From the NCBI GenBank assembly GCA_013397455.1, contig VYZB01000119.1, positions 1,747,503 to 1,811,502 on the forward strand: a stretch of DNA of 64,000 nt, given 5' to 3'. A model generated the notes under the pieces. The model was not told the origin of the DNA, did no database searches, and saw nothing but the letters and a program-made list of their open reading frames with translations. This document shows, in pieces, positions 52,131 to 64,000 of this stretch. Each line of letters begins with the position of its first letter. Within the stretch, counting starts at the first letter, position 1. The position numbers and the translations under genes were made by a program. The stretch comes from Crotophaga sulcirostris (taxonomy: Eukaryota; Chordata; Aves; Cuculiformes; Crotophagidae).

Positions 52131-52500
52131 CATCATCCAGGGGTTCTGCCCCATCTCCAAGGGTTCTACCCCATCTCCAGGGGTTCTGCCCCATATCCAG
52201 GTTTTCCTGGTTCTGCCCCATCTCCAGGGGTTCCCAGCTCTGCCCCATCTCCAGGGGTGCTGCCCCATCTCCAGGGGTGCTGCCCCATCTCCAAGGGTGC
52301 TGCCGCATCTCCAGTGGTTCTGCCCCATCTCCAGGGGTTCTGCCCCATCTCCAGGTTTTCCTGGTTCTGTCCCATCTCCAGGGGTTCCCAGCTCTGCCCC
52401 ATCTCCAGGGGTCCTGCCCCATATCCAGGTTTTCCCAGCTCTGGCCCACCTCCAGGGGTTTTGCCAGCTCTGCCCCGTCTCCAGAGGTTCCCAGCACTGG
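52129..52500. repeat. 20-bp minisatellite next to the gap
   Basis: About 19 copies of a 20-bp unit ctgccccatctccaggggtt with point changes and two variant blocks (tccaggttttcctggttctg and ggttcccagctctgccccat). The gttttcc variant recurs at 52201, 52355 and 52429, a spacing of 154 and 74 bp, which suggests a higher-order unit near 77 bp. All six frames are open through the array, so the reading frames here are artefacts. Confidence 0.93.
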
Positions 52501-54967
52501 AACTCTGCGCTCAGCATCCACCTGCCTGGAGAACCTCAGCACTTCACTGCGGCTGGGAATCCCCATTGCTCATCCTGTCTTTCCCAGCCCCTTTGCACCC
52601 CAGAAGCTCCCACCACACCTCAGGCCCCACTGCTCCAGGCCGTTCTGCCTTTGCCAAGCGTCTCCCTGTCACCTCTGTATCTCCCATCCTCCCCATCTGC
52701 CCCCTCCCCAGCGCTGGTGGCTCTCCTGTGCAGACCCCCTGCCATGGCCACTGCCCCGGTTCTGTGCCCGGTGCTCCAACACCTCTGCTCTGGTGGCTCT
52801 GCTCCTGTTGCTGCCTGTGCCCCATCCCATGGAAGCTCCCCGTGTCTGTGGCCGAGGAGCCGGGGCAGGCCCTCAGCCTCTGTTTTCTGCGTTGTATCCA
52901 TAAAATGGGGATAAAAGCATCTTCCCAGCAGGCTTCCTAATTGCTTGTAAATCACTTTAATGCCCTGGGCTGAGAGGTGCTAAGTGGAAATCATGTAATT
53001 ATTTCAAGCCAAAGCATATTTCAGCGAGTTAAAAGAAACTTAATCCTATCTCTGCTTCAAAAAAACCCACACTTTTACTGGATAAGAGCCTAATTACCAG
53101 CTTCTCCCAGGAGAAAAGAGGAAGTGTACCCTGACTGCGGTGCAAGAGGCAAGTTACGAATTCCCAGAGCAATTAGTGACAAAGAACACATCATCTCCAG
53201 AGAAAACAATGGTTTTTTTACCTCAGATGACCCAGAGGAGCCCTACGCTCGCTGCCTGTACCCCACCAGGCAGCAGGGCCAGCACTGACCCCCTCCTGCT
53301 TGGTTGCCCCCACTCTGGGCCAGCGATGGCAGGGACTGGCTTGGCTTGGCAAGCGATGGCTTGGCTCCCTCCTCTGCTCCGTGCCAGAGCCGGGCTGAGC
53401 GGTCGCACAACTGCCGTGATGGGGTGCGTGTGCCTTCGGCAAGCTGCTGGTGCCCCACGGCTGCCCGAGCCATGTTACCTCCCTCGTGCCCCATCCCAGC
53501 TCCCGCGCTCCGGGCAGGCGACTCTGTGGCCCCAAGGCTGCGGCCCAGCTGGGGCAAGGCCGCTGTGAGGGGGCTGCCTGCCTGCCTGCCCGCCTGCCTG
53601 CCCAGGGCACTGGTGCCGCGCCAGCCCTGCCTGCCTGCCTGGCAGCGGATATGCAGCAGCCCCAGCCAACTCGGTGCAGGCCGGGGCAGCTGCCAGGCCG
53701 TTTGCCTTCCCGCTGCGGCCATTTATTAGCGCAACCGGTGAGCGGCCTTCAGCCATGCTCAGGAGAGGAATAGGAGAAATGGTGCTTTGCCAGCTTGGCC
53801 GACGTGGTGCAGCCCTGCGGGAGCCCAGAATGGACGTTCCTGTGCCTCTGGGCAAAGCCTCAGCTTAGGAAGGCAGTATTTGAGGGGGACCTGGGTCTCC
53901 CATGAAGGGAAGGGCCACCTGCCTCCTTGGAAATGTGCCGAGGGGATGGGCTGGTGGATGGTGTCGAGCTCCTGCTGGGGACAGAGAGTGTGGAACAAGA
54001 TCCTTGAGAGCTGCGTGGGACACAGCCAGGTGTGGACAGCCCCTTGCACACTGCTGTCACACCACTGGAGCCATTCCAGGCAGAGTTTCAGTGAGGCTGG
54101 CCTGACACGTGTCCTGTCCTCCCACTGCTGCCAGCACTCCCACCACGCCGGCCCCTCACAGAGGTGGGACTCCAACACACACCCCTGTGCCCCTAACACA
54201 CAACCTTGTGTCCATTGTTCACTGACGGGGGAAAATCTGATACTGCCTGGCCCTGGTCCACGGGTTGTCACAGCAAGGTGTCCCTCTGGGTTGTGTCTCG
54301 GTGGCTGTGGCCAGCTCTTACAGCCAGGCTGGACAGGCTGACCCTGCATGCTCCTGGCTGTGTCGCAATTCAAAGGCATAAATATAGACCTGGCCTTCGC
54401 GCTACCCCGTCACTGCAAAAGAGATTTTGCAAGAGCTGAACGTGGCCCCACTGTGAGTGACAAGCATATATTGACAGACACATGTGGCTGTGGACAGCCC
54501 TAGTGATTTGCTAATGTTTATTAACAGCTACACGGTCTCCCCAGGGCGGAGAGCCCAGCTTCCCCATGTAGGGTGCTGGCTGGCACTGATGGAGACTCGA
54601 GTGTGGGGCAGGATGCTGCGAGAGTGCTGCAAAGGGCACCAGATGCCAGGGGCTTGGGACAGGATCCTGTTGCGTTGAGCTCACCCCTCTTAGGAAAGCA
54701 AGTTATTTTTTGATCCGCTCCCACACGCTGAAGTCCTGCAGGGCAGGGAGGGAAAGCAGCGTGGTTCCCCGCAAACAGGCAAAGGTCTCGGCACAGCCAC
54801 ACTCGCGTATCCTTTCTCGGGGGTGCTGTGGGGCTGGGGAGAGAGATGAGTCTGCAGGACCCCAAAAGCCAGGGCAACACGGCACCCACCAAGGGGCTGA
54901 TGCTGCTGGGCTCAGCCCCAGGCTCCTGCCTTGCTAACGCTCACGTTTGTCTGCGTTTCACACGCAG
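52501..54967. other. TMEM255A-ATP1B4 head-to-head intergenic region
   Basis: Moderately GC-rich, with the tetranucleotide tract. No protein-coding exon is supported. A 5'UTR exon of ATP1B4 is expected here or nearby because its start codon follows a splice-acceptor-like sequence, but I could not place it. Confidence 0.5.
53574..53642. repeat. CTGC/CCTG tetranucleotide-rich tract
   Basis: Two short runs of the ctgc unit (53574-53611 and 53622-53642), interrupted by a unique stretch. A simple-sequence repeat between TMEM255A and ATP1B4. Confidence 0.85.
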
Positions 54968-54969
54968 GG

Positions 54970-57900
54970 ATGGACGGGAACACCAGCGCCGGGGGCACAG
55001 AGGGCCGGCACAAGGGTCCCCACGGAGAGGTGGTGAGTCTTTTGGGGGCTGCTTGGCCACCCTCCAAGAGGCGAGGCGGGGGATGCTGCCAAGGACCTGC
55101 TTCATGGCTGATGAATACAGCTACTTTGCTTTAGGAAATGCTGCTTCATCCCGTAGGCAAAGCATAAGCACTTTGCACTGAGAGGAGAAGGGGTTGCAGA
55201 GGGTCTGACTAGTTGTCCTGGGCAGTGAGGGGGTCTAGGAGGGATGGGGACACTTGGGCATGGACTGCTCTCTGCATGCGTGGCTTTCAGCAGGAGGAAC
55301 CCACTGTTGAGAGCTGACCTGGTTCAGGGTGAGGCTGGGGGAAGCCCCTGCCCTCCCTCAGTGTGATCTGGCCAGGGATGAAGTGCAGCTTTGCTTTGCT
55401 GCCCAAAGCCACCCCAGCTGCTACAGCAGGCAGCAGCCTTGGGCTGTCCAGTGCCTCCACACTGTGTCTGTGCCTCCTCCATACCCCAGCACACTCCTAC
55501 CCCAGCTCCTGCTGCTCCTCCTGCCCCTTGTATAGATGCAAGAGATTGCTCTGAGACTGTCTGGTCCTGGGTTGCAAAGATAAAACATCTGGGAGGTGTT
55601 GCAATCCAAACCTAACCCACCTCCCTAGTTCAGGGATCTCCAGGGATCTGGGGCCCCTCTGTCTCCCCACGCTGTCATGGAGCCCCCGTGGCATCTCCCA
55701 GATGGCAGGAGGGAACCCTTCACTGAGTGCTGGCTACACAGCATGGAGCCAGGAGAGCTAGAAACTTTTCCCTCCTTGTGAAAGCCTTCTGCAGGTCAGA
55801 GCTGTGGATTTTCTTGGGTGAGAGCCCATGGCGCACCATCCCTGTGTCCCCCTGTAGCTCTAAACATCAGCAGTAGCTTCTGGGTGAGAACTTCGCATAC
55901 AGTCCATGTGCTGCCCTCATAGTGTCTGAGCTGCAGCTGATGTGAAATCCAAAGTGCTCTTCCCAAAGCAGCACTAAGCACTGGTGCAGAGTGCCTGCGA
56001 GCAATCCCTGGCTACTCTAGCAGTCTGAGAAAATGTTTCCAGAACAGCTACCTGTAGCTCTTTTATTTAATGAGGAGGAGGGTGGGAAGAAGAACTCCTC
56101 TTCTTCCATCACTTACTCCTCCACAGGTGTCCTGGGAGCCCCCTCACCTCCTCTCACATGCCCCTCCCAGCAGTCTGAGCTACCTCCCCACTCCCAAATC
56201 CTCTGGTTTCATCAGCCCTGCATGGTACAAGGCTGTGGCCATGCAGGAGCTGGCTCAGGAAGGGCTCCAGCCAGGACATGGGACCTGAGCCAAGCATTGC
56301 CTTCGTTGTACAGGCAAAGGGCATTTTGCCCACAGCAGCACTCTGACGCAGATGTGCTCCCAGGAAAGCCCCACTGGGGCTTTAACTGGGTCAAATTGGT
56401 GGGATGGTGGTGGTTTACAGCTCCTCTGGGTCTGGCCCAGGGTCTCCAAGGCATGAATTTGCACTTTGGAGTCAGTACTCTCCCCCTATTCTGACTGATG
56501 TGCAGTGTTTGTGTGTCTGAGCAGCATTTAATCCCCCCCGAACTGAAGGTCTTTCCAAGCCTGACTTTCTGCCAAGCTGTCAGCCGCTTCTTGGCTTCCC
56601 CAGGGTGACCCGTGAGGTGTAAATATCTCACTTGTCGGCCCTGGCTCCAACAGGTGCCTGCAGCCTGCAGCTTTCCGTGGCTCTCAGTGCAGACATGGGG
56701 TGCTCATGCCGGTGCAGCTGCTGTGGGACCACGTTCGCAGCAGGCACAGAGGCTTCAGGGAGATGTGCCCGGGGCAGGCGAGTGTGGCTCTGACCCAGCC
56801 AGGAGCAGCCTGAGCCCTGCAGCAGCGTTTGCATTAAGGTTGGGGGAGGCAATGAACCCATTCAGACCTCAGCATCTCCCCTTCTCCCCAGTGGGACCTG
56901 GCCCAGCCCTGCCCTGAGCTCAAAGCAGGGTCTGCACCCTCTCCCACCTTGCTGCCTGCTTTAGGAGATGTAGAGCTTGCCTAGGTTCAAGGGGGGTGAG
57001 GGACGGCTGCCGTGTCTCAAGTGACTCTTGGCCAGGCACAGGTACAGAGAGATTTGTGTTCCCGAGCTCCGGACAAACAAGTTTTCACCACCAAGGCAAA
57101 ATGCAAACTCTCGCTGCCTGGGGAGCCGCTTTTCTCTGGAACTTAGTGTAATTAAAAAATAACAACACAAGGATTTCTCCAAAGACTGAACACTTGCTCA
57201 CATGCCAAGAAAAACAAACCAGATGACCTCTTAAATAATGCCGCCTGCTGTCATCTGTGGTAGCAGAGAAAACGCTCAGAGATGCTGCAGAAGCGTGGGA
57301 ACAAGCCTGATCCTCCCAGATCACAGGTTTTCTTTGGTCATATTCACACAGGTGGAAAAAGATGAGTTTCTGTAAATGCCAGGTCAAACAGACAGTACCT
57401 GGTGTGATGGCAAGTGCCGTACATGTAATGGAAAGATGGATTCTGGGATCTAAGCAATCTTGTCAGAACAGCCAAAACTGCCTCTCTTTAACTCAAGAGT
57501 GATGATGGGAAAATGGAAATTTGAAACTTTTCCAGCTATTAAGTGCTTTTGCGTTTATTTTTGGCCAATGAGATGTTCAGCTTGTGTGTGGGGGTTGTGT
57601 TCTGTAACTCTTCCAGGAAAATAAGCATGAGGAGAGAGTCCAGGTTCCTGGCAGAAGGCAGGACGAGACCAAGGCAGCGATGGGGAGCAAAACATGGGGA
57701 GACCTGGCTGGGGAGATGAAGATGTTCCTGTGGAATCCAGAGGAGAGAACATGCTTGGGGAGAACAGCCAAGAGCTGGGGTAGGTCCTTGCTCTAGCCCT
57801 GCTTTTGGGGTTCATTGCCTTTTCTGCTTCACTACAGATGCGCTTGCCTGTGAATGTCCTTGGTAGCTTGGACTGACCAGCCCCAACCCACATTTTCAGG

Positions 57901-60900
57901 GTAGATATTTCTAACCAGTGCAATAAAGAACTAGTGAGGAGGACAAGTAGAAAACCTTGGGCAAGTTACCCTTAGTCCGGATGTTAATGTTTCACTGTTT
58001 AATGTGAAAGCAAAGATTTCAGGCTGCCCAGACCATGTACTAGGAAGAAATCAGGAGTGTGCACTGACTGTAGGTCAGGTTGCCACAGCCCCTGCTGCCA
58101 CCAGTGACCCAGTTTCTGACTGCATAAGTCAGGAGCCCGTGGAGGGGTGGCTTTGGGGTCATCAGTGTTGGTGGAGGAAGAGTATCCAAGCTGCGAGGCA
58201 GGTGTTTTGGGGAGGCTGCACACCGTGGGGCTGAGCAACTCTCCTTGCCTGTGTGTGCCCTGGCCTGAGGAGGCCTGGTCATTGCTGTCACCCCCAGCTT
58301 CCCAGGGCAGAGCCTACACGTGCTGTCAGGGCTGGTGGGCTGGGATGTGCCCCTGAGGGTTTTGAGTGCCCTGCCTGTTTTATCCGTATCCTTTAAAAAT
58401 GATCGGTGAGCCTGGAGGTGTCCCAGATGGTTAAAGAGCAGCCCACAGTGGGGTGAGCACTGCCGCAGGCTCAGACCAAGGTGCCCCAGCACCTGCAATG
58501 CCGCCCCCCTTTGCAGCTCTGCCCTCCTGACAGCCCCCAGCCCCCGCCGCGGGGTGAGAGACCCCAGCCTCAGCCCAGCGCTGCACGCACACCTGCACTG
58601 GTGAAACACTGCCAGCTGTCAGGGGCTGCTGCTCCGTGTCTGCAGCCCTGGCAATGTGCTCACAAGCCCTGCAGCCCGCCCGTGCCCCTGCCAAGCACTC
58701 TGGGTCTCCTGCAGAGCCTGTGATGTCTGCTGGGAGAGACAAATGAAGCTGCCTACAAGTACCAGTGCAGTCTGCAAACCCATGAGCACGAGGCAGGAGC
58801 AGGTCTTGAAATCCACGTTTGTTCCCATGTGCCCTTTGCCAGCCATGGAGGCAACCCAGTTTTGTTGCTCCTTTGCTGGATGGGGAGGCACAGGCTGGAG
58901 TGTGGGAGCAGTACAAGGGTGATGGTCCTTAGGGATATGGGTTTGGGTTTCTGGGGGCTCTCTTGGGTGCTGAGAAAAGCCCTCTGGAGAGGACTTGCTC
59001 AGGCTGGTGTGTATGTGGCCCGGGATGGCTCCTGCTGGAAGGTGTTTATTTACAGCCTCAGGGAGGGTGTGTTGTCCTCCTGCACCCTGTAAGCATCATT
59101 GTGTGCTCCGCTGCCCTAAGGACACAGGTACCCCTCACGTGCTCACATGCCTGTACAGAGGCAAGGAGAGAGGCATTGAACCGTCTCTGAAAATCAATTC
59201 TTTTTTTTTTTTTTTTTTTTAAATGAGAGTATTTGGAGGTGAATGGAGCTGAACTTTCCTGCTCTCATCTCATGGGTGAGTAGGAGGGAGTTTGCCCAGC
59301 CTGGGGCTGCTCCCCTCCGCTGGCCCTGAAGGTGTTTCCCAGGGACTGGGAGCTCAGGGGACTGGCACTGCCAAAATGTGGGGAGCCAGCTGACCATAGC
59401 TGTTCAGCACTGAAGGCTCCAGCCCTGGGAAAGGCTGCATCCCTGACTCTGCAGGTGACAATGCTTCCTGCTGCACTGCAGGAAACGTAATAGGAATGGT
59501 AGCAGGACCATGTCCCAACAAGCATTAGCTCGTCGTCCCAGTGGCAGCTCCAGCCCCACTAGGCTGGTGCAGAGGCACTGTCCCAGTATTGTTGTGGCAG
59601 GGCTGGACATTGTCCCTGCTGTGCCACCAGCAGTGGTGATGGATCCATCTGCCCTGGCTCAGCCTGCAGCAGGACATGGCCCCGCAGCCCTTCCCAGCAC
59701 TGCAGCCCCAGCAGAAGCACAGCAGGAGCGCACATCTGTGTTCCCAGGGCTCCCTCCGAGCTGCCGACACGTTTCTCCTGGGAACTGTTTGGGTTAGGGC
59801 TTCACTTTGCTTTCTGAAGTGCTGGGTTTTATTCATAGGCTGTGGCCTCTTGAGACATCCTCAGCCATCAGCCTGGTCCAGAGGAAAAACAAACCCCATC
59901 CCTGGACGTCAGGGCTATGAAACAGCCAGTGGTGCTGCAGCCCCTGAGCGGTGCCACTCACTTCAGTCCCAGCACTGGGGTCCCTGCTGTGCAGGTGGCA
60001 GGAGTCAGAGCAGGAGCATCACCCCGCAGCCTCCATGGGGAATTTGGACATGCTGAAGCCATCGGGTGACCTCGCATGTTATCATGCCAAAAGCGGGTGG
60101 GAAGGGCAAGAGCCAAGGTCAGGTCTGTCAGTCAGAGAGAAATCAGGTTGGTGGACACATAGACCTGGTCCTGACCCAGCTCTGGGAAAGGCCATGCAGC
60201 TCAAGGGGTACAGAGCCCAATGGCAGCTGCCCTGGCCCCAGGGCTGGGCAGGGATTGTGTCTGGCTGAGGGTCCTGCACCCAAAAATGCCACGAGCTGCC
60301 ACCTCCACGATGCTGCGAGCTCCCACCTCCACGACGGACTCAGAGCTGCGGAGGATGCCGTGTTGAGCAGGGCTGAGCATCCCTGGGGGACGCAGCCTGT
60401 GGGATGTGCTCTGGTTGTGTTAACAGCTGTGTGCCCTCTCTTTTGCAGGCTTGATCTTACTGTTTTACTTCATTTTCTATACATGCCTGGCGGGAATGTT
60501 TGCCTTTTGCCTGTATGTGATGCTGCTCACCCTGAGCCCCTACACGCCCACGTATCGGGACCGCGTGTCTCCGCCAGGTATGTACCCCAGCCAGCCTGGC
60601 ATCGGGCACCCCTGCTGGCACTCGCCTATCAAAGCTCTACTGAAGTGGTGGGGCAGGGAGCTCGGGTAAAGGCCTGCTGGTCACCTGGCCCTCCATAATC
60701 CTGGGTGTTATCACTTACAGGGCTGCAGGTTCTCTGCAGGGAATTGGGCATCCTAAACAGCTCCACATGAAGCATTCATTCTAATTATACTAAGTGTTTT
60801 TCTTATTCTTGTAATTAATAGGCTAATTATTCTCAAGGTAAATGAGCAAGTTTAGGCATTTCACAGGTGATGCCCCTTCATTTCAGTTGCTGCCCCTTTA

Positions 60901-63417
60901 TACCTCCTATCTTCAAAATAAAATACAAATCAGGAGTAGCTTTCATGCACTATTATTTAGGGGAGTCCTGGCAAGGTAATGTTCAAAACCTCCTTTCCCT
61001 ATGACACATGCAGCATTTTTCCTGTGTTTTCATATTGGTGGGGAACATGAGGCCACCTTGCTCTGCACTCCGCCCAGAACTGGTCGTGCAGCTGGGAGCG
61101 CTGGGGACCCCTCAGCCTCCATGTGAAGCCCTAAGCCCATCACTTCTCTGCAGCGCTGCTGAGACCTTCCATATCTCCCATGTTTCCCAGGATATTTTGA
61201 TGTGCATGGTATTCTCTGGGTGTGAAATAGAGGCGAGTGATCAGTGGGGTTGAGGAGAGTTTATTTGTGAGTGAGTGCTGCTGGCCTCATGCCCAGCCCC
61301 AAGCCCAGTCACAGTGCAAGCAGCCCCTGCAACACATGCTCCAAGCCTGTGGCCAGTCCACTCATGTCTGTCCTAACAGAGTCCTTTTCATTTTCCAGGA
61401 GTAATGATCAGGCCATACTTGAATGGATTCACCATTGCCTTCAATGTCTCTCAGCCCAGCACGTGGCAACCCTACGTGGACAGCATGCACCACTTCCTAG
61501 CTGGTAAGCTCTTAGGCACCCAGGAGTCACATTGGCAAGTTGTTTGGATCCATACACACACACATGGTGCAGGAGTCTCCTCCAGGGCATCTCATGACCT
61601 CCATCTAGAAAGGAAGGCTCATAAGGTGGTCATGGGAGCTTCTGTGGGAGGGAGCCTTGCCTTTCCAGGTGGCACTTTCTAACTCTCCCGACACACAGAT
61701 GTACTCTGAGAGTGTGGGTCTGTGCAGATTGTGACAAATGTTAACAAGTGTCTTTGTGCCCATCAGCTTATGATGATAAAGTTCAAGAGGAGAAGAATAT
61801 TGAGTGCATCTCAGGACAGTACTTCATTCAAGGGGGCAATGAGAGCGAGGAGAAGAAGGCCTGCCAGTTCAAGCGCTCGCTGCTGCAGAACTGCTCTGGC
61901 ATTGAGGACCCAACGTTTGGCTACTCGAAAGGCCAGCCCTGCATCCTGCTGAAGATGAACAGGGTACAGAGAACTCTGGTGGTATTAATTGCGTCCTTCG
62001 GTGTGTCCCACTCTGATAGAGGAAAGGCTATGCAAGGATGGAAACTCACCCGCTTCTCAGGCCCATGGAAAAGGGAACTAGCACCCCAAAGCCTGCTGGC
62101 TCATACCTGCCAGAAAACATAAAAACACTACAAAACTTTCTGGATTTGATTTGCTGAGGCCTGAGTGCTTGAAGGATCTTGTGCCCAACCCCTGTGTGGG
62201 AGGAACTGAGTTTTGGGGCTACACCTCAAACCTCAGTCTCTTTACAACTGGAATTTTCATAGAATCAAGTATATTTTAAATATTTGAGTTTATTAAAATC
62301 TTTATTTTAAATGGAAGCTCAGTGAACACTGCTGGGAAAATAAATATGTTGGGGGTGTGTGAACTGTGTGGGGAAGTGGCTGTGCCACTCCAGGGACTCC
62401 GGGTTCCCTGGATGCTCTGCTCTGCCTCTGCTCTCAGACACAGACAAGCTGCACCGCATGGGGTGGCAGAGCCTGCTTCTAGGGACTCATAACTCCTGTC
62501 CTGAGCTACGTGCCTGGCATGTAGAAGAGCTTAAGCCCTGGAGAAGGGAGGCAGCACACGCTTGGCACTGCATTTCATAACAAGTATGGATGCCTTTTGT
62601 TTTTGCAGATCATAGGCTACCGCCCTGGTGCTGGGGTCCCTGTGAGTGTGGACTGCAAAGTGCAGGTACTGCTTTCATTCCTGCTCGGCAGTGTGGTGTG
62701 TAGAAGGCCAAATGTCTCTCTCTGATGGACCCCGCCAATATCTGTCCTCATTTTAGCCCCATTCACAGGACCCAGCGTTGCTGATGCCTCCGGGTGGACA
62801 GAGGCCACCAGTCTCCTGCTTTCCCACCCTGGCTCTTGCCCTCCAAGCGCCGCCAGCTCCTGTCAGCATCACTGGCAGTGAGGGCAGGCCCACAGGGCTG
62901 GGCACTGGGGTGCCAGCTAAAGCCTGGAGCTGGAGGGACAGAGGCAGGAGCTGCTCACATCCATCCTCACCTGCCCTGCAGGTCCCTCAGTACTGGGGAG
63001 CACACTGCAAGTCAACAGCGACAGGGTGAAGGAAGGGCTCCCTCTGCCCAGGCAGCAGCTGGATCATACCCTTAGAGAGCAATAAAGCAGTAAGCAAGCA
63101 CAGGAAAGGACTGACAAGCAGCAAATTCTGTACCCTTGCCTGTGCCTTCCTAGCACTCTTTTTGCTCGGCCCACATGCAGGCAGGCAGGTGCAGCTGAGC
63201 CCTAACGTGGACTTGCAAGAGAAGTCTGTATTGAAGCTCCTCCACCTTACTCTCAAGTGAGCTGTGTTTTGTATCTCACATGCCATGTGTGTACTTTCAT
63301 TTTTTTTTTTTCCAATCACAGAAAGGCAATGAAAGCGATCTCAGATCAGTGGACTTCTACCCTGGAAATGGGACATTTGATCTCATGTATTACCCCTACT
63401 ACGGCAAGTTCACTCAC
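54970..63417 (+). CDS. ATP1B4: ATP1B4, seven coding exons (3' exon beyond the window)
   Basis: Beta-4 member of the X,K-ATPase beta family, a single-pass type II membrane glycoprotein. In birds and other non-placental vertebrates it behaves as a true Na,K-ATPase beta subunit. Exons: 54970-55032, 57662-57779, 60449-60577, 61399-61503, 61767-61963, 62609-62665 and 63322-63417, 765 nt and 255 residues so far, with all phases agreeing. The N-terminus is [20 protein letters not shown]; exon 2 carries [19 protein letters not shown]; exon 3 the membrane span [20 protein letters not shown]; then the ectodomain with [40 protein letters not shown] and [14 protein letters not shown]. Five of the six conserved ectodomain cysteines and sequons NVS, NES, NCS, NES and NGT are visible. 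The start ATG lies 3 nt after an acceptor at 54967. The final exon, about 50 residues with the last cysteine, must lie after 64000. Confidence 0.95.
59201..59220. repeat. Poly-T run in ATP1B4 intron
   Basis: About 20 consecutive T in the 2.7 kb intron between exons 2 and 3. No element attached to it is recognised. Confidence 0.85.
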
Positions 63418-64000
63418 GTAAGTAAAGACTCTGGCATCTTTGTTATGTCTCCTTGGGAAGGAGAGGGCACGAGCTGCTGCACAGAGTCCAGATGTGTTTT
63501 CTGGCTATTTTGAGCAGATGTAGGCAGGAGGGAGGCCATGGGCACTGGGATTACAGAACTCTATTTCTGTCTATGACAAACTGCAGGAAATCCTTGGGGA
63601 CTCCGGTTCCCCCTTGCCAGCAGTGGGAATGGTTACATTTATCATCTGGAAACTAAGACTGGCTTTGCTGGCTCCCAGAGAAGGTCTCAACACATGCATT
63701 TTCCCAGGGCATCCGGGAAGTTGGGGGTTAGGTGACAGAAGAAGAAAAGGATGGGGCTTCTGTCAAAGCTATGACAAAATCACTTCAGGCTGGGTGGCTC
63801 AAAACAGAGCAGTCCAGCACCGGTGGCTGTTTCTGAATGTGCTGGCCAGGACTGCCTTGTCTGTGCTGGGCTGTACAGCGTTAGGAGGTAACTGAAATGG
63901 AAGATGAGGCAGACACTAGGCTCCTATTGTCATACTGCTGCTGGCTGAGGATGAGTAACAGTCCCAAACACTAGGCCTGCATGTCCTTTGAGCACACAGA
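63418..64000 (+). other. ATP1B4: Start of the last ATP1B4 intron
   Basis: It begins with the donor cac|gtaagt at 63418. No further exon is seen before the window ends. Confidence 0.8.

Noticed and set aside
52123..52914. Long open frames on both strands
   Set aside because: They are produced by the 20-bp repeat, which has no stop codon in any frame. No protein homology is evident.

Overview
The window is vertebrate nuclear DNA, almost certainly from a bird. It has multi-exon genes with GT-AG introns, CpG-rich promoters, and several copies of the avian CR1 LINE 3' end (TTCTATGATTCTATGA-type tails in both orientations). It also carries an LTR of a family common in birds and a fragment of avian-like mitochondrial DNA. 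Gene order and orientation match the block NDUFA1(+) - AKAP14(+) - NKAP(-) - ZBTB33(+) - TMEM255A(-) - ATP1B4(+), which is human Xq24 and lies on chicken chromosome 4 (4A in many other birds). The X-linked RHOXF genes found between NKAP and ZBTB33 in mammals are not seen.

Layout. 1-490: last two exons of NDUFA1. 850-2280: a CR1 copy and unclassified repeats. 2290-5440: AKAP14 in five coding exons; its long intron 3 holds an antisense endogenous-retrovirus solo LTR (3392-3980) and, next to it, a nuclear mitochondrial insertion spanning ND2 to the Trp-Ala-Asn-Cys-Tyr tRNA cluster (about 4030-4790). 6724-10334+: NKAP on the minus strand, nine exons, with the N-terminus lost in an assembly gap (10335-10798). 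13560-14800: CpG island and first exon of ZBTB33 (Kaiso), containing a GC-rich minisatellite. 15556-17595: the single ZBTB33 coding exon, followed by a 2.9 kb 3'UTR. 24032-47393: eight coding exons of TMEM255A on the minus strand, with the start codon probably in the second gap (51631-52090). 52129-52500: a 20-bp minisatellite against that gap. 54970-63417: seven coding exons of ATP1B4; the last exon lies beyond the window.

The genes do not form a pathway. They are a conserved neighbourhood of unrelated housekeeping and tissue-specific genes: a complex I subunit, an axonemal kinase anchor, an RNA/transcription co-repressor, a methyl-CpG binding repressor, an uncharacterised tetraspan protein and a Na,K-ATPase-type beta subunit. 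AKAP14/NKAP and ZBTB33/TMEM255A are tail to tail; NKAP/ZBTB33 and TMEM255A/ATP1B4 are head to head.

Most notable points: two GC-AG introns (NDUFA1 last intron, NKAP intron 1); the mitochondrial insertion; a 72-nt AKAP14 intron that is open in frame where the kinase-anchoring helix would be expected; the ATP1B4 N-terminus without the acidic expansion of placental mammals; and repeat arrays in or near the ZBTB33 and TMEM255A promoters. I saw no sign of a new type of genetic system.
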